Part shown: positions 55,146 to 64,000 of the stretch, one piece after another
How positions within the stretch are numbered: position 1 is the first letter of the stretch
Layout: each line of letters starts with the position of its first letter
Source: Pomphorhynchus laevis
Taxonomy: Eukaryota; Acanthocephala; Palaeacanthocephala; Echinorhynchida; Pomphorhynchidae
DNA length: 64,000 bases
Direction: 5' to 3'
Assembly (NCBI GenBank): GCA_012934845.2
Contig: WNNJ02003663.1
Location: 1 to 64,000 of the forward strand
Notes under the pieces: model-generated
Seen by the model: the letters and a program-made list of their open reading frames with translations, nothing else
The model's database searches: none
What the model was told of the DNA's origin: nothing
Program-made: the position numbers and the translations under genes

Positions 55146-55629
55146 GTCATCCATAAATTCTTGTTATAGCGTGTGTGTTAAACAAAGAATAAACCCATGT
55201 GCGTATAAAATAATTGTTTTGTATTTCTACTAATTTCTCAATACAATTGAGATCCCGATTGTATAATGCGATTATTTATAAAGAAAAACTGCTTTATTAT
55301 CATATGGCTGCTGTTATCTGTAGTTGCTGCTTAGAGTATTATTGATGTCAATGCAATAATGTTGTCACCTTAAAAACTAACAAAAACTATAATTATTTAG
55401 CGACATTTTCCTTATTGATAGGGATTTACAGTCTCTGACTAGACGACCAAAATCAAAAGATAACGAACAGAAATCCAAATTCTTGTCTAATAATTTCAAA
55501 AATTATTATTTTTAATGAATTATTATCTAATACACAACTAATTTCAAACTATTTATGCTTGAATATTTATTATATAAATAATAATTTAAATTATAAATTG
55601 ATTGTTCACTCATATTGGATTATTTATTA
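55146..55629. other. AT-rich DNA, nothing recognised
   Basis: No frame, splice pattern or repeat stands out. Confidence 0.4.
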
Positions 55630-55877
55630 GGGGAGAGAGTGAAGAAAATATTTATTTAATCTCGAATTTTCAATAGCCTACTGCTGTCATCTTCAGGAGT
55701 AAATGTAACAAAATACTTTTACAATTTAAGTATTTAAAAAAATACTTAAATAATCATTTTTTATATTTCTAAATTTCTAAATTGCTGTTAGCAACTTAAT
55801 ATTTCGAATTTAAATTACAATTAATTACTCTATTATTACATTGTTTTGAGAAATATCTTTAAAAATGCTAACAGTAG

Positions 55878-56090
55878 TTCGCGGCCGCCACCACCGCGGC
55901 CGCGAATACATCAACCGAATCGGAAGATAAGCGTCACAGCAACGCTCATGGTTCGCATGAACATGATAGCGAAGAATATCAGCGATCACAAAGAAATAAC
56001 TCTAAAAAGTACAGTAATAAGCCGGAGCTTACAAAATCCTTGCCGATCGGTGAGAATTTAGAATCTGATCATTCATTATACTTACTCTAA
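55878..56090 (+). CDS. Candidate terminal exon with GC-rich start
   Basis: A 70-codon open stretch, hydrophilic and Ser/Asn/His-rich (AAANTSTESEDKRHSNAHG, KPELTKSLPIGENLESDHS), ends at TAA 56088-56090. It is followed by AATAAA at about 56111 and an A run near 56130, so it looks like the end of an mRNA. It begins at a GC-rich palindrome (TTCGCGGCCGC and complement around CACCAC) that interrupts a PLE-type repeat. No family recognised. It could be a retrocopied gene end or a host last exon. Confidence 0.35.
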   Translation, partial: FAAATTAAANTSTESEDKRHSNAHGSHEHDSEEYQRSQRNNSKKYSNKPELTKSLPIGENLESDHSLYLL

Positions 56091-56613
56091 TTTGTAACTA
56101 TATTTTGAATTAATAAAAATGTTTATTATAAAAAAAAATTATTAAATTATTAAAATTATTATTAGATTACTTTAGAAATTTACAGTAATCTTCAAAAAAT
56201 TACTAAAGTAATAATTAATTGATAATAATTATACAAGCAAAAAAACATTATAATTTTTTGAGGATGCTAACAGTAGTTAGCGAAATATCAAAAAAATTTC
56301 TTCTTTCCTTTGATCCAGCTCCAATACATTATTTTAATTTTTCAATTTGTTTATTTTCTCATTGTTCTGAGATTTTGTTTTGATTTTGATCCATAAATTA
56401 TTTTGAGAAATATCTTTAAAAATGCTAACAGTAGTTAGCGAAATATCAAAAAAAATTCTTCTTTGCTTTGATCCAACTTCAATAATTTAATTAGAAATTA
56501 AATAAAGCACTCTCTGACTGAGTACTTTATTTCTAGATTTAAATGTGATATCCATATTGATAGTGACCAAATTTAAACATGGAAACTATTAGAATTTTCT
56601 GATCATGAATTTT

Positions 56614-56645
56614 CTGAAGATGCTAACAGTACTTAGCGAAATATC
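56614..56645 (+). ncRNA. Hammerhead-ribozyme-like motif
   Basis: CTGAAGA (56614-56620), a GCTAAC..CTTAGC hairpin, GAAA (56638-56641), then TATC. A run of T before and of A after can form stem I. One stem II mismatch. Confidence 0.5.
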
Positions 56646-57453
56646 AAAAATAATTTCTTCTTTCCTTTGATCCAGCTACAATAAATATTTATCAATAATT
56701 AATCAGTATCAACCATTTAAAATTGTTATAATATTACATTATTTTAGATTTTGTTTTGATTTTGATTAAATTACAATAATATTAAATTACAATTAATTAC
56801 TCTATTATTACATTGTTTTGAGAAATATCTTTAAAAATGCTAACAGTAGTTAGCGAAATATCAAAAAATTCTTCTTTGCTTTGATCCAACTGCAATAATT
56901 TAATTAGAAATTAAATAAAGCACTCTCTGACTGAGTACTTTATTTCTAGATTTAAATGTGATATCCATATTGATAGTGACCAAATTTAAACATGGAAACT
57001 ATTAGAGAAGCAGACGATTATGAACTGTGCAAATTTATAAATCAAATATTTTATACGTCAAATATTTAATGTATAACGAATATTAAGTACATATTTCATG
57101 CTTATATATTAATAGCATAAAAATTTTTTAATTATAAATTTTATTCATCGTCTACTTTGTTATCCATGAAATATTGTTTATATCAGGTGAACTAAATGCG
57201 TTAGGAAAATTATTTCACTAAGAATTATTTCAATTAAATTGATGGATTTAACACTCAGGAGAACGATTTTTATTTAAATTCGAAATATTAAGTTGCTAAC
57301 TATTAGTTGGTGAACTAAATGCGTTAGGAAAATTATTATATTATTGTAATTTAATCAAAATCAAAACAAAATCTCAGAACAATGAGAAAATAAACAAATT
57401 GAAAAATTAAAATAATGTATTGGAGCTGGATCAAAGGAAAGAAGAAATTTTTT

Positions 57454-57486
57454 TGATATTTCGCTAACTACTGTTAGCATCTTTAG
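57454..57486 (-). ncRNA. Hammerhead-ribozyme-like motif, minus strand
   Basis: CTAAAGA in place of CTGAAGA, perfect GCTAAC/GTTAGC stem II with AGTA loop, GAAA and TATC. It faces the plus-strand copy at 57495, making a head-to-head palindrome. Confidence 0.4.
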
Positions 57487-57494
57487 AAAATTCT

Positions 57495-57526
57495 CTGAAG
57501 ATGCTAACAGTAGTTAGCGAAATATC
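57495..57526 (+). ncRNA. Hammerhead-ribozyme-like motif, best copy
   Basis: CTGAAGA (57495-57501), perfect GCTAAC-AGTA-GTTAGC stem-loop, GAAA (57519-57522), TATC (57523-57526). All invariant core boxes of the hammerhead (CUGANGA, GAAA, UH) are present with a minimal stem III, as described for Penelope-like elements. Stem I could use AAAATT before and AATTT after, but pairing is weak. Confidence 0.5.
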
Positions 57527-57734
57527 AAAAATAATTTCTTCTTTCGTTTGATCCAGCTCCAATAATTAATTGATTGATTCTTTATTAAATAAAAGTGAAC
57601 ATGTTATAAAATACAAACAAGCAACTATCTCTGCTTAATTTGTGTACAACTTCTTTAAATTTGATAAAATAAAAATAAAAATAGCATCTTCGTTTTAATT
57701 TTCTGAAGATGCAAATTATGCAATTTGTAATTTT

Positions 57735-57766
57735 CTGAAGATGCTACCAGTAGTTAGTGAAATATC
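57735..57766 (+). ncRNA. Hammerhead-ribozyme-like motif, weaker copy
   Basis: CTGAAGA and GAAA are conserved but stem II is GCTACC/GTTAGT with mismatches. Further degenerate copies start at 56258, 56414 and 56830. Confidence 0.35.
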
Positions 57767-57899
57767 AAAAAATGCCTTCTTTCCTTTGATCCAGCTTCAA
57801 TAATTAAATTATTTATCAATAATGGATCAGTATCAACTATTTAAAAAAATTAATTTAATGTTCATGATAAATTATTAATATATGTTCATATAATCATCA

Positions 57900-58500
57900 A
57901 TATATGTTCATATATTGATGATAAATAAATTTAATTTATCATCAATATTGGTTTTGTTAAGAATAAGGCTTTCTGGATAAATGTGTCACTAATTGAATAA
58001 AAATTATTAGAATAAAATACACACATATCATCAATGTATCGAAACATATATTTCATATATTTATATTGTTTAGATTTAGTTTTTACACAGTTATGAACAA
58101 ATTCATATTCTATAAAGCTTAAAAACAAGTCAGCTATAATTGGGCTACTATTACCACCCATTGGAACACCTTTTACTTGTCTAAATATAGATGTCCCTAC
58201 TTTTAAATAATTTTGATTTATCAAAATATTTAAGGATTCTATTAATTCAATTTTATCCATATATTTATATTTACTTGATGGTTTAATTTTTGTTAGATAG
58301 GCGTTATAATTATTATAACATATATATGTATATCTTTTTTCCGAATATAAGATTAATTAATTTTACTAACGCTTCTTTAATATCTACTAAATCTAGATTT
58401 GTATAAAGCGTACTAAAATCGTATGTATTTATATTCTGAAAATTTATTCCTTTTGTCTGTTCTAAAAATTCTTTTGTAGAATTAATACTGAAATAGTGTT
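57900..58500 (-). mobile_element. Penelope-like element, RT fragment
   Basis: Frame 58260-57931 has KGVPMGGNSSPIIADLFLSF and FRYIDDMCVFYS. Upstream on the minus strand (58440-58320) another frame reads TYDFSTLYTNLDLVDIKEAL, the RT motif A block with its catalytic Asp, so A, B and C are all present with a shift between A and B. Nearly the same frame as at 1316-1774. Together with the adjacent repeat region it suggests one decayed PLE of about 2.8 kb. Confidence 0.8.
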
Positions 58501-58554
58501 TGCACTTTAAATCGAGATTTCACTGTCTAACAGTATAAGTTCATTTTCTATTAG

Positions 58555-58767
58555 ATTGAACATAATAAACTTTCCATTGAAATTGTGAACTATACAAGAG
58601 CAAGTAGCTGTAAATCTATCGATGTCAAACCAGGGACAAATGAAAAGATTACTTACTCAGAATTGGAAACTATTTTGGGTTTCAGAATTGGAATAAGAAT
58701 TGTTTTTAAGAGCAATCCTATCAATAGTAATGGCGGTCATATTCCATTGCTAATAGAAAAAAGCTAA
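58555..58767 (+). CDS. Candidate terminal exon, unknown protein
   Basis: After a pyrimidine-rich acceptor (TTTTCTATTAG, AG at 58553-58554) a frame of 70 codons (IEHNKLSIEIVNYTRASSCK.. ELETILGFRIGIRIVF.. NGGHIPLLIEKS) runs to TAA 58765-58767. Codon quality is better than the AT-rich surroundings, but no family is recognised. It would converge on the hexokinase gene, whose stop is 195 bp away. Any upstream exon would have to lie left of the PLE fragment. Confidence 0.3.
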   Translation: MEHNKLSIEIVNYTRASSCKSIDVKPGTNEKITYSELETILGFRIGIRIVFKSNPINSNGGHIPLLIEKS

Positions 58768-58961
58768 ATGTAACTTCTAATTCACAGTTTTATAATTTAC
58801 TAGGAAAATATTTTGTCTCATAAAGTACAATTATATCGCAATAAGAAACACTCTCAGCCAGAATTATGTAAAAAACGTTTCTAAGTAAAAGGATTGTGTT
58901 TAATCTTATAATTTGATTATCAAATTAGAAACTAAAAAGCACTAATTCGCAACGCTAATTT

Positions 58962-59238
58962 TTATATCAATTCGTCTCTTTGATCTTGCATTGCAGCCAC
59001 AATTGCTGAACCCTTGGCGCTTCCTTCCTCGTTAAGAACGATTTGATACTGAAAAGATTCGAAAATTAAACAAAGTGAAAATTAATGAACAACTGCAATA
59101 CCGAAATATCTCTGTTCACTAGTCGTGCAACTGTAATGTCTAGGTTTTGTCGGAATTTTTGATGATGACGATACAAGCTTCCATCGACAGCAATAACTAC
59201 GTTCGTCTGATTTAAGTAATTAATAAGGGCGGCCAAAC
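58962..59238 (-). CDS. HK: Hexokinase, last two exons
   Basis: Exon 59238-59102, intron of 53 nt (GTATTG..CAG), last exon 59048-58962 with TAA. The product GLAALINYL...VVIAVDGSLYRHHQKF..NLD and YQIVLNEEGSAKGSAIVAA is the C-terminal end of the hexokinase large domain (family consensus VGVDGSLY..HP.F and F.LSEDGSGKGAA). It contains the conserved GSLY and the GSAKGSA (GSGKGAA) ATP-site loop. Hexokinase phosphorylates glucose at the entry to glycolysis, in the cytosol. Upstream exons, including the glucose-binding residues, should lie to the right; I see none to 64 kb, so either a TE-filled intron separates them or this is a remnant. 59239-59649 is AT-rich. Confidence 0.75.
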
Positions 59239-59649
59239 CTAAGAATTAAAGAAAAATTTATTTTGAAATGATTAGAACTTTGCAAATTAAGGCTAGCAAA
59301 ATACATAAAAATTATCTTATTTAATTAATTTCTATATAATTGATATTAATAAATTATAAATAATAAATAATAATGTATTAACATATGAATTTAATATTAA
59401 AATTTAAATTATTATAGTATAAAATGCGTTAAAAATATAAATAAAATTACATTTATAATTTGTATTAATTTGTATTTATGAATAATAATATATAAAGCCT
59501 TAAATATAATGGAATTATATTATTTCATTTAAATATTCATATAATTTCCTCATCTTTATAACTTTTTTGTTACTAGGGTAAATTTTTTAATTATATTAAA
59601 TTTTATTACAATAATGTACAAGCAACATGAATAAGTTTATGTCTTTGTA

Positions 59650-60075
59650 GTGTATGCGTTCAATTGCATTCAGTGTTCTGTAAGCGAGGCCAGGACTGAT
59701 GTATCATTGCCAATTTGTATGACAGTACTTATGAATTGCATTAACAAGGAGCCAGCCCGTGGGTCGTCTATAAATCGGCAAAGCTTTTTGATGAACAAAC
59801 GGAAGAAGTTAGATGCTCCCTTGTCCATCGCACCAGTGGTTTCGATAGCTATGGGAATAAAATCCATCCTTAGTGCTGAAATTGGTTCGTACTTTATTTT
59901 CTTTCAGCATTCAACTTTCGTAGCTACTGATTCAGTTCCTGTTAAGGCTGTCGCGTAGTGACTGGGAGCTAGTAAGTCCACGCATGTGAAGTCCCAACAT
60001 GCGAATTTGCGCGGTCCAGTAGGGTAACGCCGTCTGGGCGTTTGCCATCAAATCGGAACCACCCTGGAGGTTCTA
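59650..60075 (-). mobile_element. RLE-II LINE, endonuclease and C-terminal fragment
   Basis: Minus-strand frames: RPDGVTL-like start, then GPRKFACWDFTCVDLLAPSH, ALTGTESVATKVE, KYEPISALRMDFIPIAIETT and VIQIGNDTSVLASLTEH. The WDFTCVD box with upstream RPDG matches the PD-(D/E)xK-like nuclease of RLE LINEs. The RT part is absent: a 5'-truncated copy with at least one shift. 60076-60529 shows no gene. Confidence 0.75.
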
Positions 60076-60529
60076 GGCGCCTTGGGATTTAGAAGTTTTT
60101 TAGAGCGTTTATTTAAATGAAAAAGTTTATATAATGTATATATAAAGTATATTTAAATGAAAGGATTACGTTTGAGATTGTGTTCAAAATCACAAACTTA
60201 AAACGAAGAAAATTTATGCATTGATAAGTAATTTCTCTTAATTTCTAGAGTTACTTCAGAATATTTAACTGTAGGATGCTGACTCTTTGTGATTGAACTT
60301 ACTGATCTGGAAATTACTAATATTAAATAGCGATCGATATTGCTTAATATGTTCTATTGCGCAATGAAAACAAGATAATTTCAAAAGTTAATCGATGAGT
60401 ATTTGTAGCTTCAAAGTCGCAACCTACTTTTAGCGTTAATTGTATAATGCATTCTAATGCAGATTCGGGTAAGGACTAGATTAGTCTTTTAAAGACTCAG
60501 ATTAAGCCAAACTTTAATAGCTGTAATTG

Positions 60530-60800
60530 TTGTAAAAGATCAAGTGGTGCAGGTGAAAAAGGCTGACTTGAGCAAAGCGTTTGACAATGTACGCCTTGCT
60601 TTTGCAGAAGCTAAGCGATTACAACTTTCCAATATGGCAAATCCGCTTTATCGCTGAATATTTATCAGAAATCAGTACATAAAGTATTCAAATGTATCAT
60701 CGCATTTTCCTTAATCCATAAAAAAATACTTCAAAGATCGGTATTATCACCTCTTTTATTCGCTCTATTTGTAAATGATTTCAAAAAAGTTTTGGAATAA
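60530..60800 (+). mobile_element. LINE RT fragment
   Basis: VKKADLSKAFDNVRL (motif A) and LQRSVLSPLLFALFVNDFKK (motif B, first residues altered) are visible in short frames. Motif C is not found. The clade is not certain. Confidence 0.5.
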
Positions 60801-61257
60801 TAAAATCTATAAAGCATCTAGTAAAAACATATAAAATAAAACATAAAACATTGTATATGGGTAGCTCATGCCCCATATCGCTAAGTCTGTAGACAGTTTA
60901 TAACTGTCACCCTAAGATTGCAGTGTCGTTCAAAAAATTCAAAGATTTCGAACGAACCCTTCATCTTTCCTATTGATGGCAAGATTTTCTTTCTTAATTA
61001 GTAACGATTTAAAAATTCGGAGGTTGTTGACTGAACCATTGTGTTTCAATGTTTTTAATAAAAAGGCGCTATCAAACAATACATAGAAGGGGAACACAGT
61101 AAGATTCTAACCACACAGTTCATCCATGCAAATACAAAGACATTAAAACACGATTGTTCAATATAATGTATAATGAACAAACTAACCTCATAAACGGTGT
61201 TATGCTAGCAAACTATAAGTGATAAAAATCTAAAATAATTCTCATTACAAAATACTA

Positions 61258-61460
61258 ACGGGAAATCTGAGCTTAAGAATCTATTGTAAAATAAAGTGCA
61301 TGCCAGACAAATTGGCAATGGTGTATGAGTCCTGACCTCGCTTACAGAACACTGCATGCAATTGAACGTCTACACTACGGGAACCTAAGTACGTCTTTTC
61401 AACGGGAAATCTGAGCTTAAGAATCTATTATGTGTAAAATAAAGTACATGTCAGACTAAT
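61258..61460 (+). repeat. 50-bp direct repeat flanking an RLE-II 3' end piece
   Basis: ACGGGAAATCTGAGCTTAAG starts blocks at 61258 and 61402 that stay similar for about 50 bp. Between them 61310-61395 matches the 3' end of the RLE-II fragment at 59650-59710 (CCTCGCTTACAGAACACTG). The direct repeats could be its duplicated flanks. Confidence 0.5.
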
Positions 61461-61662
61461 AGACCGATAGTTTGAAAAGCTGCTGCAATTGCATTACTCA
61501 AATACTTAAATTACGATCAGTTTATTGATTTGGATATCACAATGAGTAGTTGAGGAAGCGGGCAAGGGCACAGTATGTTAAAAGCAATATTAACAGGAAT
61601 CCAGAGCTTAATAATTATAATCTAGTCTAAAAAAGTTTTTATAATTGAGTTTAAATTGATTC

Positions 61663-62085
61663 ACGCTGTGCATGTGAATAACTGGTTGTTTCGTCTACAA
61701 CGGCGATTTCCTCGGATCGAACGTTTGATTCTCTCTTCGGAACGATTTCTGACATCCACTTCTCGATAGCTGGTCCTTCCATCGGCTGGTTAGAATCGAT
61801 CCGAACCAATATTCAAGATTGTGTGTAAAATATGCGCACCCCAGGACGACCCTGGACGTACTGTTTCGTTGATAATTGATATACATCGACTACTTTACAA
61901 GATCGTGTGTAAAATCTGCGTACACCGCGACTTACCCTGGACGTACGGGTTCGTTGATAGTTTATTTACGTCGATTTTTGTTATGTGTTATATTCTCAGA
62001 AATCGTTCCGAAGAGAGAATCAAACGTTCGATCCGAGGAAATCGCTGTTGTAGACGAAACAACCAGTTATTCACATGCACAGCGT
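61663..62085. repeat. 90-bp inverted repeat with tandem duplication between the arms
   Basis: Arms 61663-61752 and 61996-62085 are complementary with a single mismatch. Between them AAGATTGTGTGTAAAAT..GGACGTACTG..TCGTTGATA occurs twice (about 61811 and 61899). Confidence 0.85.
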
Positions 62086-62566
62086 TTAGTTGGTCAATTT
62101 CCAGTCTATCGTATCGAGTTTCGTATTACCTATGCCGGCATCTTGTTCAAACATGGCCGGCGCACCAGTTGTGCCGGTTCAGGACTCCCTCCTACATCAC
62201 AGCGGTCCCAATCGACCGGCTGATTCTCTCAACAACCTCAAGCGCCGTCGTGCTCCCAAAACACAACAAGGAGCAAGGCGTCGTGCTACCACAACACTGC
62301 AAGAAACGAGCCGTCGTTTGAAGAGCAGATTAAAACGGTAATCGAGTCAAAAAATGATCATCATGAGAATCCCGCGTGGAGCTCGTAGTTCTCTCGTGTT
62401 AACGTTTGAGTATGTTTGCACAACGTGAATAATGACCCATCATAACATGATAATCGGAAACCCCTGTTTTTTTTCGCAAAATCGTGTTCAAACGTCTCTA
62501 GCCGCAACCTCAAAGCTGATGACAGTACGTCGCTGTCAACTAAGTTAAAGCATGTGTCGTCGGTGT

Positions 62567-62755
62567 TTTTACTAACCGACCCGACTCTGCAATGTGATCT
62601 GGGTTATGAAGCATTGCCTTACAACGAACGAACATTACTATAGAAACTTTACTAACCGACCCGACTCTGCAATGTGATCTGGGTTACGAAGCATTGCCTT
62701 ACAACGAACGAACATTACTATAGAACATTACCGAACGAACATTACTATAGAAAAA
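62567..62755 (+). repeat. 80-bp tandem duplication in RLE-II pre-RT region
   Basis: TTTACTAACCGACCCGACTC begins both copies (62567 and 62647), which differ by one base; a third partial copy (CGAACGAACATTACTATAGA) follows to about 62752. It breaks the frame. Confidence 0.85.
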
Positions 62756-62876
62756 AGTCTTTGATATAGGAACTCTGATCGAGCAGAAAGTCGCAGACGG
62801 TGATGTTCGAGGTGAAGTTCATATCGCTTAAAGCACCGACACATTTGCTCTTCCAGATGGTCATAACACTCAGCTT

Positions 62877-63530
62877 ATGATCTCAAAGCACACACCACGA
62901 GCATCTAGGAGCCAACTATCAGTTCCCGCTGTTTGTCAGACAACCTGCCCAATCACTGTGACTCCGGAGGATATAGTAGCCGCAATTAAGTCATTCCCAA
63001 GCGGAACGGCAGGAGGTTTTGACGGTTTACAACCCTGCCACCTGCATGACCTTATCGGTGCTGGAGTGGGATGGAGAAACAGTGGTCTAGTTAGCGAGCT
63101 AACTAAATTTGCCAACATTGTGTTCGACGGTGGTACTCCAGTCAGTGTCCGCCCTTTGTTCTTCGGTGCCTCTCTACTAAGCTTCCATAACAAGGATGGA
63201 TGTTTACGTCTAATTGCAATCGGTACAACTTTACGCAGTCTCGTAGCAAAGATAGCGTCCTCCTTGTTTAAACAGAATGCAGCAGCCTTTCTGAGGCCAC
63301 ACCAAGTCGGAGTCGGGGGTAAATCTGGATGCGAGGCCGTGGTGCATACGGCGCATATGTTCAAAGAAATATGTATGCCTACATGTGACGCAATGATTAA
63401 GCTCGACTTCACTAATGCATTCAATAGCATTAGCCGAGATATTGTCCTCAACGAGACCGCTCTTCATTTTCCGAGTTTATTCCGGTACGTCATTCATGCT
63501 ATGCGTCAGACAAGCCCTCTATTATGGTGA
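62877..63530 (+). CDS. RLE-II LINE reverse transcriptase, first part
   Basis: 217 aa. VTPEDIVAAIKSFPSGTAGG and FDGLQPCHLHDLIG, VRPLFFGASLLSFHNKDG, LRLIAIGTTLRSLVAKIASS, HQVGVGGKSGCEAVVHTAHM, motif A IKLDFTNAFNSISRDIVLNE. This is the GVQQGDPLG-type RT of one RLE-LINE branch, distinct from the GVTQGDPLAM type at 4426-6843. The ATG is internal; homology (DGHNTQL) starts earlier, near 62860. Confidence 0.8.
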   Translation: MISKHTPRASRSQLSVPAVCQTTCPITVTPEDIVAAIKSFPSGTAGGFDGLQPCHLHDLIGAGVGWRNSGLVSELTKFANIVFDGGTPVSVRPLFFGASLLSFHNKDGCLRLIAIGTTLRSLVAKIASSLFKQNAAAFLRPHQVGVGGKSGCEAVVHTAHMFKEICMPTCDAMIKLDFTNAFNSISRDIVLNETALHFPSLFRYVIHAMRQTSPLLW

Positions 63531-64000
63531 ATATAAAATCTCATCTAGCGAAGGCGTTCAACAAGGAGACCCCCTGGGTCTGATGATATTCTGCATAGCA
63601 ATAAATTCTATAGTAGGCACACTTCGGTGTCGCCTAAATGCGTAGTACCTGGACGATGGTTTGATTGAGGGAAACCTGGAGTACTTGATGCACGACCTGG
63701 AAACAATAGAGTATCGGTTATGATATAGGTATCTCACTGAATGGACCGAAGTGCGAGGTCATCTACTACGACACAGCATTCATGGGTCGATTATCTGGAA
63801 GTCTTTTCGGCTCCACCTGGGTTAAACCCGCCCATGCCACACTACTCGGATCTAGCATCGGCAATCAAGAGGCGATTGATGATGTCCTCTCATCAAAAGT
63901 GTCTGACATCAAGCGAATTAAAGAGCGCCTTAGTTCGGTCTGCTCACATACAGCATTTTTTCTGCTTCGAAATTGCCTTTGTGCCCCCAAGCTCTCCTAT
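63531..64000 (+). CDS. RLE-II LINE reverse transcriptase, second part (partial)
   Basis: EYKISSSEGVQQGDPLGLMI (motif B), YLDDGLIEGNLEY (motif C as YLDDG), then after a shift near 63715 IGISLNGPKCEVIYYD, TLLGSSIGNQEAIDDVLSSK and LLRNCLCAPKLSY at the window end. The catalytic DD is present; a TAG lies just before YLDDG (63643-63645). Confidence 0.75.

Larger units (their letters stand above)
55630..57890. repeat. Penelope-derived repeat region with long direct repeats
   Basis: A segment of about 195 bp occurs at 56393-56594 and 56811-57006 almost identically, and a 68-bp part recurs at 55812-55879 and 56783-56850. An inverted copy lies at 57350-57486. All contain the word GCTAACAGTAGTTAGC followed by GAAATATC and TTTGATCCA. 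A PLE RT fragment adjoins on the right. I read it as nested terminal (pLTR-like) parts of a Penelope element; coding capacity is absent apart from the segment at 55878. Confidence 0.65.
61663..64000 (+). mobile_element. RLE-II LINE, 5' part, runs off the window
   Basis: Starts with a leader holding a 90-bp inverted repeat (61663-61752 and 61996-62085) and an 80-bp tandem duplication between the arms. A short basic frame follows (62156-62341: GAPVVPVQDSLLHHSG.. RRLKSRLKR), then a pre-RT region (LTDPTLQCDLGYEALPYNER, tandemly duplicated at 62567-62726; VADGDVRGEVHIA) and the RT. The nuclease should lie beyond 64000. Several stops and frame changes are visible. Confidence 0.75.

Noticed and set aside
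55870-55910. Vector multiple-cloning-site contamination
   Set aside because: The GCGGCCGCCACC core resembles a polylinker, but the flanks match local repeats and a continuing reading frame rather than vector sequence. Not fully excluded without reads.
59650-59958. 102-aa plus-strand frame
   Set aside because: Shadow of the minus-strand RLE-II endonuclease tail, which matches the family.

Overview
This is animal-type nuclear DNA, AT-rich and packed with retrotransposons. Two host genes have introns of only 42-55 nt, and the repeats are non-LTR LINEs of several clades, Penelope-like elements (PLEs), Ty3/Gypsy fossils and foldback MITE-like repeats. That mix fits a small-intron invertebrate; I cannot name the phylum. 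No bacterial operon, CRISPR array, rRNA or clear tRNA was seen.

Host genes are few. On the minus strand lie the first exons of a VPS41-like WD40 protein (10997-11653), a complete intronless syntaxin-18 homologue (41575-42393) and the last two exons of a hexokinase (58962-59238). Two weaker plus-strand terminal-exon candidates lie at 55878-56090 and 58555-58767.

Layout. 0-4 kb: foldback repeats, PLE pieces and an unassigned repeated region. 4.2-7.6 kb: a nearly intact LINE with a Cys-rich N-terminus, reverse transcriptase (RT) and restriction-like endonuclease (RLE-I). 8-11.7 kb: a LINE tail, AT-rich DNA and VPS41. 11.8-20.1 kb: two Gypsy fossils flanking three Penelope units. 20.1-24.4 kb: a full-length but broken CR1/L2-like LINE (subfamily B). 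25.7-32.3 kb: a second RLE-I LINE split by an RTE-like LINE with a 10-bp target-site duplication (TSD) and by a CR1-A tail. 32.4-38.1 kb: CR1-A mosaics and a Gypsy gag fossil carrying a foldback element. 38.2-41.1 kb: a 1-kb 16-bp minisatellite followed by an internally deleted CR1-B. 41.5-45.4 kb: STX18 and CR1-C. 46.4-49.6 kb: pieces of RLE-II and of a Rex3/RTE-type LINE holding a CR1 tail. 50.7-54.2 kb: a 13-bp minisatellite followed by a long CR1-A. 55.6-58.5 kb: a Penelope-derived region with repeated hammerhead-ribozyme-like motifs. 59-64 kb: hexokinase and RLE-II LINEs, the last running off the window.

The observations I would check first are the hammerhead-like motif cluster beside Penelope RT; minisatellites of three different units directly upstream of three LINE 5' ends; two CR1-B copies ending against the same Gypsy tail; and perfect short palindromes at LINE truncation or deletion junctions, suggesting strand-switching during reverse transcription.
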